Below, one piece after another: positions 1-8,403 of a DNA stretch of 64,000 nucleotides (positions are counted from its first letter, which is position 1; the number at the start of each line of letters is the position of its first letter). Both the position numbers and the translations under genes were made by a program. This DNA comes from Acetatifactor muris (GTDB lineage Bacteria > Bacillota > Clostridia > Lachnospirales > Lachnospiraceae): the NCBI GenBank assembly GCA_023664365.1, contig JAMPFR010000005.1, forward strand, positions 1 to 64,000. The letters are read 5' to 3'. Below the pieces are notes generated by a model. That model was not told where the DNA came from. It ran no database searches and saw only the letters and a program-made list of their open reading frames with translations.

Positions 1-236
1 ATATGAGGCATCCGGAGCAGGCCATAACAGAATTTTCCTTTCAAGGCTGTTTCGGATCTGCCGGGGTGGAAAAAATCTTTTTCTTCTGGTATACTTAAAA
101 GGCGTGTCTGACAGGCATATCTGCGTAGACCCAAAGCCTGCTCTCCCGCAAAATTTGTTCCGCCCCAAAGCCTGTTGCAGTCAAAGTATATAATAATACA
201 CCATAAACATTTTTGAGAAGAAAGGACATTTCCCAC
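1..236. other. non-coding stretch upstream of the GH2 gene
   Basis: No convincing gene is visible here. It contains a direct repeat of CCCAAAGCCTG (about 130-140 and 164-174) and an AT-rich block (TATAAT at 189-194) that could be the -10 element for the downstream GH2 gene, but no hexamer resembling TTGACA lies at the right distance, so I do not call a promoter. The left part could be the end of a gene lying outside the window. Confidence 0.4.
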
Positions 237-3200
237 ATGAACATTAAAATGAATCTCCAGGGCATATGGCAGTTCCGCCTGGACAGGGAAAAGCAGGGAC
301 TTAACGCCCATTATGAAACCCTTGATTTTGACGATACCATACTCCTGCCCACCACTGTTTCAGAGGCCGGAAAGGGAACGCCTCACCGCAGGACAGATAC
401 CGGCCATCTTACCGACCCTTACGAAATGGAAGGGTACAGCTGGTATCGGAAAACTCTCTCCCTGCCTCTGAAGGATACTCTTCAGCTTGCCGGAAAGCAT
501 TTCGAGCTTACGCTGGAACGCACCCGCCTTTCCCATGTCTGGGTGGACGGAGTGTACGCAGGCAGCTTTGACAGCTTTGTGGCAAAGCACCGCTATGACC
601 TGACCGGTCTGATAAAGACCCTGAACCCGTCCATTACCATCATGGTGTCCAACACTGACTACAAAGTGCCCGGAGGGCATCTGACCTCCCCTGACACCCA
701 GACCAACTGGAACGGCATTCTGGGGGAGATTGCCCTGACTGTCCGGGAGGATATCCGTCTGGGCGCCGTAGAGGCCGGGTGCCGTTATGAGGAAAACGGC
801 ATCCTTCTGAAAATCCCGGTACAGTATGACGGCCTGCTCCCCTGCCCCGCCGGGATTCAGGTACAGCCCGTTCTCTGCCGCCTGAAGGATGTATATGCGG
901 AACCGGACAAGATTATCCCTGAGAGCGGAAATTATGAGGATTTTGTGGAATGGACGCCCCTTCCCCGCGAAAAGGCGTCTCTTGCCGGAACGCTTCAGCC
1001 GGGTGAAAATCATTTTGAACTCTTTCTGGATCTTTCCGACGAGCCAAGACTCTGGGATGAGGAGGCGCCGTATGTTTACCGTCTGCACCTGTCCTGCAAA
1101 GCCTGCGGGGACACCGGGAAGCTGTCTTCGGAAGCCTCCCTGCCCTCTGCGTCCGCTGATATGACTTCCGTCTGGTGCGGCCTGCGTTCTTTCACTGCGG
1201 ACAGGACTCATTTTTACATGAACGGCAGAAAAACCTTCCTGCGGGGCAGGCAGGACGGAATGATTTTCCCTAAGACCGGCTATGCCCCTATGGACGTGGC
1301 GGGCTGGCTTCATGTCATGAAGATTGCCAGAGATTACGGAATCAACCACTACCGTTTTCACACCTGCTGTCCTCCGGAAGCTGCTTTTATCGCTGCGGAT
1401 CTTCTGGGCATCTACATGCAGCCGGAGATTCCCTTCTGGGGCACCTTCAACGGCCCTGATGACGAAGGTTATAACAAAGAGGCCCAGGATTTTCTGGAGG
1501 CGGAGGGCTTCCGAATGCTGGAAGCCTTCAGTAACCACCCCTCCTACTGCATGATGTCCATGGGTAACGAGCTCTGGGGAAATGCTTCCGCCCTCAATGA
1601 TCTTCTGGCAAAATACAAGGCATTTCGTCCGGACATACTTTTCACCCAGGGTTCCAACAATTTCTTCTGGACGCCTAATATCCAGCCCCATGATGATTTC
1701 TTTTCCGGGGTGCGCTTTACCGTCGACAGGCAGATACGGGGTTCCTACGCCATGTGCGACAAGCCTCTTGGACATGTCCAGACTGCGGTTCCCGGTACTC
1801 GCTTTAATTATGACCGGGCCATCCGGCCCTCCTACATGGCAGAGCACTCCTGCCAGGCGAACCCTTCCTGCACGGCAGATCCTTCCTGCCAGGCAAGTTC
1901 CACTTGCCTTGGGTTCCCTTCTGAAGAATTTCAGGAGCCCGCAGATGCCTCCGCCGAAACTGCAGCCTCAAATAAAAAGACCGTGGATATTCAATACGGT
2001 ACGGGCGTCAAAAAAGTCAGCCTTTCGGAGGTTTGTTCCGAGTTGATACCGGAGGTACCTGTTATCTCCCATGAAATCGGGCAATATGAAATGTATCCCG
2101 ACTTCCGGGAAATTGAGACGTATACCGGCGTCCTGAAGGCCCGCAATCTGGAAGAATTCAGGCGACGCCTGGCGGAAAAGGGAATGCTTGACCTTGCGGA
2201 CGATTTTTTCCGCAGCTCCGGCGCTCTGGCAGTGGCCTGCTATAAAGATGAACTGGAAACCGCCCTGCGTTCTTCTCAACTGGCAGGCTTTCAGCTGCTT
2301 GATATTCAGGACTTTACGGGCCAGGGAACCGCCCTGATAGGGATTCTTAACGCCTTTATGGAAAACAAAGGACTGATAACAGCGGCAGAATGGCGCAGAT
2401 TCTGCTCTGACGCCGTACTTCAGGCAGAATTTGACAGCTATGTCGTTATTTCCGATAGACCCTTTGAATTTGCTGTTTCTCTGAGTTATTTCAAGAAAAT
2501 GCCTTTGCCGAATGACAAGCTTGTCTGTTGCCTGAAAGACAGTGATGGAAATGTCATATCCTGCGTCAGTACACCGGTGACAGCATTGACTGGTGTTTTT
2601 ACCTTAGGCGAATTTTCCATACGTCTGCCAAAGGCGGACAAACCCGCCTCCCTGACCCTGTCGGTAGAACTGGAAAACCTTGGCGTCAGCAACAGCTATC
2701 AACTGTGGATGTATGACAATACGTCCGCAGGCTCAAAGAACGCAGACCCGGAAGCTCTTCCGGACAAAATGCTGCGGGCTTTTCCTTCGGTTCCGGCTGT
2801 CTCGGATTTCCCCATTGCACAGCGTCTTGCCCAACTGCCTGTACTGGCAGAAAAGTTCAACGCCTGCCTGCTTTTTCTCTCCGACGCCGAAAACCGGGCA
2901 TCCATAGAGGGAACCTACTGTACGGACTTCTGGTGCTACTCCATGTTCCGCAACATTTCCCTAAGCGCAAATAAGGAAACGCCGGTGGGAACCCTGGGCC
3001 TTCTCATCAGAAAGGAGCACGAAGCCCTCTCCGGCTTCCCCTGCGAAGCCTATACAACGCCACAGTGGCATTCCATTATAAATGCCTCCCGCTCCACGAT
3101 TCTGGACGGTACAGAGCTTGTTCCCATTGTACAGACCATTGACAACTTCTCCCGAAACCATCGCCTGGGCATGATTTATGAACTCTACCTGCAGGATCTG

Positions 3201-3410
3201 GATTTGGGACTGTTGGTCTGCACCGGGGATTTGCCCCGGCTGATACAGGAAGGATATCCCGAAGCCGAGGCGCTTTGCGAAAGCTTAGTGTCTTACCTTC
3301 CGAAGCTGGCGGAAAAACGCCGAAATCCCAATGCCGTTTACGCCATGACCGGCGAAGAGTTTCGTCAACTGCTGTCCCGGCAGGACAGCGGGCCGGAGTA
3401 TGACTTATGA
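237..3410 (+). CDS. GH2-type glycoside hydrolase (beta-galactosidase/glucuronidase superfamily)
   Basis: Retaining exo-glycosidase of the GH2 clan, probably removing beta-linked sugars from oligosaccharides; the substrate cannot be told. The N-terminal 170 residues form the sugar-binding jelly roll (GIWQFRLD, YSWYRK, VWVDG). A TIM barrel follows, with the acid/base Glu at about residue 445 in SMGNELWG and the nucleophile Glu at about 613 in ISHEIGQYE; both are present. No signal peptide, so cytoplasmic. At 1057 residues it is longer than a minimal GH2, partly because of a Ser/Cys/Pro-rich low-complexity insertion at about 538-565 between the two catalytic residues. I chose the ATG at 237, preceded by AGAAAGGA, over an in-frame TTG at 213 that has no ribosome binding site. 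It is the only plus-strand gene of size in the window and stands alone. Confident in clan, not in substrate. Confidence 0.85.
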   Translation: MNIKMNLQGIWQFRLDREKQGLNAHYETLDFDDTILLPTTVSEAGKGTPHRRTDTGHLTDPYEMEGYSWYRKTLSLPLKDTLQLAGKHFELTLERTRLSHVWVDGVYAGSFDSFVAKHRYDLTGLIKTLNPSITIMVSNTDYKVPGGHLTSPDTQTNWNGILGEIALTVREDIRLGAVEAGCRYEENGILLKIPVQYDGLLPCPAGIQVQPVLCRLKDVYAEPDKIIPESGNYEDFVEWTPLPREKASLAGTLQPGENHFELFLDLSDEPRLWDEEAPYVYRLHLSCKACGDTGKLSSEASLPSASADMTSVWCGLRSFTADRTHFYMNGRKTFLRGRQDGMIFPKTGYAPMDVAGWLHVMKIARDYGINHYRFHTCCPPEAAFIAADLLGIYMQPEIPFWGTFNGPDDEGYNKEAQDFLEAEGFRMLEAFSNHPSYCMMSMGNELWGNASALNDLLAKYKAFRPDILFTQGSNNFFWTPNIQPHDDFFSGVRFTVDRQIRGSYAMCDKPLGHVQTAVPGTRFNYDRAIRPSYMAEHSCQANPSCTADPSCQASSTCLGFPSEEFQEPADASAETAASNKKTVDIQYGTGVKKVSLSEVCSELIPEVPVISHEIGQYEMYPDFREIETYTGVLKARNLEEFRRRLAEKGMLDLADDFFRSSGALAVACYKDELETALRSSQLAGFQLLDIQDFTGQGTALIGILNAFMENKGLITAAEWRRFCSDAVLQAEFDSYVVISDRPFEFAVSLSYFKKMPLPNDKLVCCLKDSDGNVISCVSTPVTALTGVFTLGEFSIRLPKADKPASLTLSVELENLGVSNSYQLWMYDNTSAGSKNADPEALPDKMLRAFPSVPAVSDFPIAQRLAQLPVLAEKFNACLLFLSDAENRASIEGTYCTDFWCYSMFRNISLSANKETPVGTLGLLIRKEHEALSGFPCEAYTTPQWHSIINASRSTILDGTELVPIVQTIDNFSRNHRLGMIYELYLQDLDLGLLVCTGDLPRLIQEGYPEAEALCESLVSYLPKLAEKRRNPNAVYAMTGEEFRQLLSRQDSGPEYDL

Positions 3411-3507
3411 TCATCGATTTGTTTCCGGGAATGAAACGCCTCAATAATGGTACTTTTTTCGTTTTGGTGTCTTCCCCTCAAAGTTGGATACAAACAGACC
3501 ATCCGCA

Positions 3508-3580
3508 AATATTGCTGTTCTGCTGGGTTTCCAATGTCAGCAGTCCGTCCTTGATGGCGTGAACGGTACCCGGATCAATC
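3508..3580 (-). pseudogene. remnant of a type I mannose-6-phosphate isomerase gene
   Basis: Read on the minus strand this 73-bp piece encodes a stretch like DPGTVHAIKDGLLTLETQQN, the cupin core of class I phosphomannose isomerase that includes the zinc-binding His. It aligns without gaps to 31294-31366 inside the GH1-ManA fusion gene with 7 mismatches by eye (about 90% identity), nearly all at third codon positions, so it comes from a diverged homologue rather than a recent copy. Nothing on either side continues the gene: the Rpn-type sequence begins at 3582, two bases away, and the sequence below 3508 is unrelated. It is therefore a broken relic of a second manA gene. Confidence 0.75.
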
Positions 3581-3581
3581 A

Positions 3582-4538
3582 TTACCAGTACAACGCCATA
3601 CTTTCTTTCGCCATAAGATCATCCAACGCATATTTTTCCTTTACCTTTCTCACGGTCGTCTCGAAGGACGCTCCTAATTCACGGCATGTGGAAATCAACG
3701 CTCTCAGACCTTCCTGACGTTCCTCCTGCTTCCCTTCTCTAAGACCTTCACGCTTCCCTTCTTTGAGGCCTTCCTGCTTCCCGCCGCCCCAGTATTTATC
3801 CATCAACTTGCACACAGTCCAGTTTCCCCCTTCCTCTGTTCTCTCCTCATTCATAAGGTGCTCCACCACTGTCCCGTACCGCTCATCTCCTGACAGCGCC
3901 TGCATCAGCTCCAGCAATGCTACCGGATGGCTGACCTTCTGTTCCAGCTTATCCGCGTTTTCCTCATCCCTCAGGTATTCCAGAATGATTCGCATATCAC
4001 TCCGGAACCTGCTTATGACCTCCTTAGACAGACAGCGCATCTCGAACACATGAAGCCTTTCATTGTCTATGTATCTCCACGCCCCGGGATGGATATCCTT
4101 CCTTCCGAAAAATTCCCGCATTGAGCGTGGAGCCCGCCACCTTTTCTTTCCCCAGTACAGCACCAACTCCATGACCGGGCAGAGCTCCTTTGCCTGCCTC
4201 TCATACTGCCCTCTGTAACAGCCGCCGACATAGCCGCACTTTCTCAGCAGCATCCTGCTGTCCGGCTGCGACTGGTTGGAAAGCAGATACAGAACCTTTG
4301 CATTGCCTTCCCCGTCCGTTTCATACCTGCCCAAGTCCTCATACTGGTTCCGCAGCCTGCGCTCCTGATCCCGGTAGTAGGTCTCCGTCCCTGCCTGGCT
4401 GAGATACTGCCGTTCTACCACCTGCTCTCCCCCGTACACCAGTGCATTTATGATATCCGCGAAGACATCCGGATATGATTCCAGTTCTTTCTGCGGTATG
4501 TCATAGCCGCCGTGCTTTTGGATCTGTGATCTCCCCAT
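3582..4538 (-). CDS. Rpn-family recombination-promoting nuclease / PD-(D/E)XK putative transposase, copy A
   Basis: Belongs to the Rpn/PDDEXK_2 group of nuclease-like proteins, known for DNA cleavage and RecA-independent recombination and, in enterobacteria, antiphage activity. The N-terminal block with YPDVFADIINALVYGGEQVV and the following NQYEDLGRY...SNQSQPD fit the Lachnospiraceae members. The C-terminal third has the typical Gly-Glu-Lys/Arg repeat (GGKQEGLKEGKREGLREG) and ends in a conserved KEKYALDDL helix. The start is the ATG at 4538, preceded by AGGAGG with good spacing; an in-frame upstream ATG (25 codons earlier) lacks one. The 318-residue protein is a near-duplicate of the gene at 4807-5727 and differs mainly in a 36-nt repeat indel and in the last ~60 codons. 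An internal ATG at 3854, preceded by GGAG, could start a 90-residue C-terminal product (inference). Confidence 0.85.
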   Translation of the reverse strand: MGRSQIQKHGGYDIPQKELESYPDVFADIINALVYGGEQVVERQYLSQAGTETYYRDQERRLRNQYEDLGRYETDGEGNAKVLYLLSNQSQPDSRMLLRKCGYVGGCYRGQYERQAKELCPVMELVLYWGKKRWRAPRSMREFFGRKDIHPGAWRYIDNERLHVFEMRCLSKEVISRFRSDMRIILEYLRDEENADKLEQKVSHPVALLELMQALSGDERYGTVVEHLMNEERTEEGGNWTVCKLMDKYWGGGKQEGLKEGKREGLREGKQEERQEGLRALISTCRELGASFETTVRKVKEKYALDDLMAKESMALYW

Positions 4539-4712
4539 CCGTTTTCCTCCTTCTGTCCTGACAGCGGCTGGAACGGATGAAATTGACTTTCCGCAGTTCC
4601 CCGGCCCCGCCACTATTCCTTTTTAAAGTTGAATCTGTGGCGAAATGCCTGAATATGCACTTTGAACCGTGGATTGACACGAAAATGCGAATGATTCTTC
4701 TTTATGATACAT

Positions 4713-4741
4713 AGTCTATCACAGGGCACGGCTATATGCAA
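4713..4741 (-). promoter_or_regulatory. putative sigma-A promoter of Rpn copy A
   Basis: On the minus strand TTGCAT (4736-4741), a 17-bp spacer and TAGACT (4713-4718). The same arrangement is kept upstream of copy B. The -10 match is modest, and a ~170-bp leader would separate it from the start codon. Confidence 0.35.
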
Positions 4742-4806
4742 TCCCTATTTGCATATCTTACACCGGAAGTTCATTTTACCTCCATTATTTAATTATCCGA
4801 CTCACC

Positions 4807-5727
4807 TTACCAGTACAACGCCATACTTTCTTTCGCCTTGAGATCATCCAACGCATATTTTTCTTTTACTTTGCTCACTGTCGTCTCGAAGGACGCTCCT
4901 AATTCACGGCATGTAGAGATCAAAGCCCTCAATCCTTTCTGCTGACCTTCCTGCAGGCCTTCCTGCTTCCCGCCGCCCCAGTATTTATCCATCAACTTGC
5001 ACACAGTCCAGTTTCCCCCTTCCTCTGTTCTCTCCTCATTCATAAGGTGCTCCACCACTGTCCCGTACCGCTCATCTCCTGACAGCGCCTGCATCAGCTC
5101 CAGCAATGCTACCGGATGGCTGACCTTCTGTTCCAGCTTATCCGCGTTTTCCTCATCCCTCAGGTATTCCAGAATGATTCGCATATCACTCCGGAACCTG
5201 CTTATGACCTCCTTAGACAGACAGCGCATCTCGAACACATGAAGCCTTTCATTGTCTATGTATCTCCACGCCCCGGGATGGATATCCTTCCTTCCGAAAA
5301 ATTCCCGCATTGAGCGTGGAGCCCGCCACCTTTTCTTTCCCCAGTACAGCACCAACTCCATGACCGGGCAGAGCTCCTTTGCCTGCCTCTCATACTGCCC
5401 TCTGTAACAGCCGCCGACATAGCCGCACTTTCTCAGCAGCATCCTGCTGTCCGGCTGCGACTGGTTGGAAAGCAGATACAGAACCTTTGCATTGCCTTCC
5501 CCGTCCGTTTCATACCTGCCCAAGTCCTCATACTGGTTCCGCAGCCTGCGCTCCTGATCCCGGTAGTAGGTCTCCGTCCCTGCCTGGCTGAGATACTGCC
5601 GTTCTACCACCTGCTCTCCCCCGTACACCAGTGCATTTATGATATCCGCGAAGACATCCGGATATGATTCCAGTTCTTTCTGCGGTATGTCATAGCCGCC
5701 GTGCTTTTGGATCTGTGATCTCCCCAT
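4807..5727 (-). CDS. Rpn-family recombination-promoting nuclease / PD-(D/E)XK putative transposase, copy B
   Basis: Tandem copy of the preceding Rpn gene, 306 residues. Residues 1 to about 240 are the same as in copy A as far as can be read, including the YPDVFADIINALVYGG nuclease-family block. The repeat linker is shorter (GGKQEGLQEGQQKGLRALIS), lacking 12 residues, and the C-terminal segment carries several substitutions (VSKVKEK versus VRKVKEK, LKAKES versus LMAKES). Start ATG at 5727 with AGGAGG upstream. An internal ATG at 5043, also preceded by GGAG, would give a 78-residue C-terminal product. It lies directly behind the last gene of the polysaccharide operon, on the same strand, with a leader identical to that of copy A. 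Confidence 0.85.
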   Translation of the reverse strand: MGRSQIQKHGGYDIPQKELESYPDVFADIINALVYGGEQVVERQYLSQAGTETYYRDQERRLRNQYEDLGRYETDGEGNAKVLYLLSNQSQPDSRMLLRKCGYVGGCYRGQYERQAKELCPVMELVLYWGKKRWRAPRSMREFFGRKDIHPGAWRYIDNERLHVFEMRCLSKEVISRFRSDMRIILEYLRDEENADKLEQKVSHPVALLELMQALSGDERYGTVVEHLMNEERTEEGGNWTVCKLMDKYWGGGKQEGLQEGQQKGLRALISTCRELGASFETTVSKVKEKYALDDLKAKESMALYW

Positions 5728-5933
5728 CCGTTTTCCTCCTTCTGTCCTGACAGCGGCTGGAACGGATGAAATTGACTTTCCGCAGTTCCCCGGCCCCGCC
5801 ACTATTCCTTTTTAAAGTTGAATCTGTGGCGAAATGCCTGAATATGCACTTTGAACCGTGGATTGACACGAAAATGCGATTGATTCTTCTTTATGATACA
5901 TAGTCTATCACAGGGCACGGCTATATGCAATCC
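4807..5933. repeat. direct tandem repeat unit B (Rpn gene plus its 5' region)
   Basis: 1127-bp partner of unit A. The length difference from unit A (36 bp) equals the in-frame indel in the Gly-Glu-Lys repeat, so the units otherwise align without gaps. 62 unique AT-rich bases (4745-4806) separate the units. Confidence 0.85.
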
Positions 5934-5956
5934 TTTTTTTAATAATTCTGTTACGC

Positions 5957-6607
5957 TTAAAATACCGTTACCCCGCTCCAATCCGGCTGATTGACTATGA
6001 GCAATACCAGAAACAGCAATATTACCGTTACAATCACTCCCATGGCACACATCACCTTTGCCTCCGGAAAAGGTGTTTTGCCTCTGCCCACAGCCTTTAC
6101 GGAACTCAGAACAATGAACACCTGATATCCGAGGAAGACTCCCACATTATTGTGCATCAGGTCGTCATATTCACAGAGCCCCAGCCTGAATACATACTGT
6201 GAAAGCTCTATCATGCCGGAAAACAGAAATCCCGCCAATGAAACCTTCCACCACGCCCTCATTCTCCGAAACGCCGTCGGAAGCAATGCGCCCATCGGGA
6301 TAAACAGCGCTATATTCCCTATGATATTGTACCAATACCTGCCGGAATGCTCCGCCCACGCCCTTTTAATGGTCCAGAATAATTCCAGCTGAACCCTCAC
6401 GCCGTTATTCAAAGGCCTCTCAATTATGGTCGCGCACAACACAGTAAAAATATGAAACAACAGCCACATTCCGGCGCTGTAACGTATTTTCTTTTCACTG
6501 TCCTTCACCAGCCTGCACAGCATGATCTGTAAGAAAATGAGGCATACTAAAATTGCCGGGACAACAATATACGCTTTTTCAAATACATATGGATTCCATG
6601 TGGTCAT
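5957..6607 (-). CDS. VanZ family membrane protein
   Basis: Small integral-membrane protein of the VanZ family (named after a teicoplanin-resistance accessory protein; biochemical role unknown). About six hydrophobic segments are visible, including VVPAILVCLIFLQIML at the start. The family hallmarks are NIALFIPMGALLP, GMIELSQY and the HNNVGVFLGY loop near residue 170. The start at 6607 overlaps the stop of the upstream P-loop gene as ATGA, so the two are translationally coupled; a much longer upstream in-frame extension only shadows that gene. It is the last gene of the polysaccharide operon. Such proteins often sit in cell-envelope loci. Confidence 0.85.
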   Translation of the reverse strand: MTTWNPYVFEKAYIVVPAILVCLIFLQIMLCRLVKDSEKKIRYSAGMWLLFHIFTVLCATIIERPLNNGVRVQLELFWTIKRAWAEHSGRYWYNIIGNIALFIPMGALLPTAFRRMRAWWKVSLAGFLFSGMIELSQYVFRLGLCEYDDLMHNNVGVFLGYQVFIVLSSVKAVGRGKTPFPEAKVMCAMGVIVTVILLFLVLLIVNQPDWSGVTVF

Positions 6608-7230
6608 CTGTTTCCCCGGGCAGCCTTTCTCTCTGTGCCACTCATCATGACGCCGGCGCAATAATCCCGTATCTCTCTCAGACACACGTCCATATTCACA
6701 TTTTGAAACCGTCGGCCGATTTTCAGCCGCGCCAGATTTTCTTCTGAGAAATCCGCCTCGTCCGCCAGATACCTTCTGCACATTTCGTCTATACGCGGTA
6801 TGTTTTGCCGTCTTTCCCTGTCCAACGCCCTCTGGAGCCGGTCGGCGTCAGCTGCCTCCAGGTACAGAGGAACCATCGTCCTTTCGCCGAAATACAGACA
6901 CATCTTTTCATAAGAATCCAGCGTGCCTATCATCAGGTAGCTGGCAGATGTTAAATCAATCTGCCCGTCATCCAGCGTAAAATAGTACCATGGCCCCAAC
7001 ATGGTATGATAGAGCCGATACTCGATCATTTTCCCGTTATCCCTGCATTCTTCAAAGAAAGGTATGTCTCTGTAATAATAGGTAATGCCTTCCCTTTCCC
7101 CCTCCCGGATAGGCCTGGTCGTGTACATGACTACCGGCTTCAACGACAGGGCCGGATCCTGTAACAACTGCTCATATAGTGCGTTTTTGCCGGAAGCGGA
7201 TTTCCCTATCAGGTAAAAAATTTTGTTCAT
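6604..7230 (-). CDS. guanylate kinase-like P-loop protein
   Basis: 208-residue protein resembling guanylate kinase: Walker A GKSASGKN at residues 9-16 and the nucleotide-base region TTRPIREGEREG near residue 43, followed by a YYYRD segment. The second half is diverged from true guanylate kinases, which use a conserved substrate lid, so it is more likely a paralogue specialised for another kinase role than the housekeeping gmk. It lies between the membrane acyltransferase and VanZ genes, with an ATGA overlap to the latter. Function in polysaccharide synthesis is unknown. Confidence 0.7.
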   Translation of the reverse strand: MNKIFYLIGKSASGKNALYEQLLQDPALSLKPVVMYTTRPIREGEREGITYYYRDIPFFEECRDNGKMIEYRLYHTMLGPWYYFTLDDGQIDLTSASYLMIGTLDSYEKMCLYFGERTMVPLYLEAADADRLQRALDRERRQNIPRIDEMCRRYLADEADFSEENLARLKIGRRFQNVNMDVCLREIRDYCAGVMMSGTERKAARGNR

Positions 7231-7239
7231 GCTGCATCC

Positions 7240-8361
7240 TTACTCGTGTTTATTTGATGTGACATTATAATCCCGTTTTGTACGAACTCTTTGTCGCCGC
7301 CCATTCCCCCTGACCCGGTTCCATATAACCAGATATATCTTACTCAGCAACGCAGATAAAACAAATACAATTATAATACTGACAGGAATTACTATCCTGT
7401 TATCCCATGCATATCCAAGTTTGCGAACAATAATCGCCAACACATCCCATACTCCTGCATGAATAAGGTATATGGGAAATGTAATACCGGCTATTTTACT
7501 CCCGTTTGCTTTTATATGTAAAAACGAGAATCCGGCAAAAATCAAAACCGATGCTACTACAACCAGCGGGGACAAAGGAGGAACCAGTTTATATTTCAAA
7601 TCTTCATCCGCAATGCCACTGAGCGCCTGTCGATATCGGAGTATCATTGCAACACACTCTACCATTATACCCCCCCCAATCAAAAACAGGCCTTTTCTAT
7701 TATTTTTATGGCCGACTGCCAGCTTTCTCAATTCATATCCCACCATAAGATAACCGGTATACCGAAACGAATATCCGACATCCCAATACAGTTTTTCTGT
7801 ACTTGTAAGATCTCCTATACTTGCCAGAATCAGAAAAATCCATGCTGCTTTTCCAAAGTTTCTTTCTCCTACCTGCTTCTTAACCATCAAAACAAACGGC
7901 ACAAGCAGATATACCCCCGCCATCATATAGAGGTACCACATATGGTAATAGGGCGTTCCTGTGACCCAGTCCAGAACCGGTTGTATTAATTCCGATAAAT
8001 CCCTATCGCCGACTCCAATAAGCAAGATTTCCTTCATCATGGCAAAAAGGAAATACAGGACACTGAATACAAGTGTCGGAATCCCCACATTGATAAACGT
8101 TTTCCCGTAAAAGTACCTGTAATCCTCATTTCTGTCATCCGCCAAAGCAAAAGCGCCTGTAAGCATCACAAAACAGGGCACTGCAAACCGGGATAGGACA
8201 TTATAAGCACAACTCCATATGATACCGTTCAAGTAAAGCTGCCCGAACGCTCTGTCATTAACAATGGCTTCGAGGTAGCTTGCGCTTACATGAATAGCAA
8301 TCACCGCTATCGCACATACCGTTCTAAGCAACTCATAATTCTGTTCCCGATTCCTAGTCAT
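7240..8361 (-). CDS. acyltransferase 3 family membrane protein (polysaccharide O-acylation)
   Basis: Integral-membrane acyltransferase of the acyltransferase_3 family, which moves acyl groups (often acetyl or succinyl) onto cell-surface sugars. The N-terminal signature is present (NYELLRTVCAIAVIAIHVSAS, with the His expected for catalysis in the first helix), and around ten transmembrane helices follow over 373 residues, including SRFAVPCFVMLTGAF and the TFPIYLIHAG motif near residue 290. It follows the acyl carrier protein gene by 42 bp. A plausible but unproven role is to take the acyl group prepared by the upstream ligase/ACP pair and place it on the glycan. Confidence 0.85.
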   Translation of the reverse strand: MTRNREQNYELLRTVCAIAVIAIHVSASYLEAIVNDRAFGQLYLNGIIWSCAYNVLSRFAVPCFVMLTGAFALADDRNEDYRYFYGKTFINVGIPTLVFSVLYFLFAMMKEILLIGVGDRDLSELIQPVLDWVTGTPYYHMWYLYMMAGVYLLVPFVLMVKKQVGERNFGKAAWIFLILASIGDLTSTEKLYWDVGYSFRYTGYLMVGYELRKLAVGHKNNRKGLFLIGGGIMVECVAMILRYRQALSGIADEDLKYKLVPPLSPLVVVASVLIFAGFSFLHIKANGSKIAGITFPIYLIHAGVWDVLAIIVRKLGYAWDNRIVIPVSIIIVFVLSALLSKIYLVIWNRVRGNGRRQRVRTKRDYNVTSNKHE

Positions 8362-8403
8362 GTTCCTATCCCTTCGTTTCTACATTAATTACAAATCAAA
8401 AAA

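Larger units (their letters stand above)
3582..4744. repeat. direct tandem repeat unit A (Rpn gene plus its 5' region)
   Basis: Repeat unit of 1163 bp matching unit B (4807-5933). Identity starts exactly at the stop codon of the Rpn gene and ends at GCAATCC about 200 bp upstream of the start codon. By eye the upstream ~950 bp are almost identical, with a single AA/TT-type change near 4690, while the last ~180 bp of the coding sequence are clearly more divergent. No terminal inverted repeats or flanking target duplication were seen. Confidence 0.85.

Noticed and set aside
360..1847. 495-codon open frame on the minus strand
   Set aside because: Antisense to the GH2 gene, basic and low in recognisable motifs; GH2 active-site residues show that the plus strand is coding.
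3582..5933. Rpn tandem units considered as insertion sequences
   Set aside because: No terminal inverted repeats, no target-site duplication and no DDE transposase; better described as duplicated Rpn-family genes.
6604..7230. housekeeping guanylate kinase gene (gmk)
   Set aside because: The second half is too diverged and its setting is a capsule operon, so no gene symbol was given.
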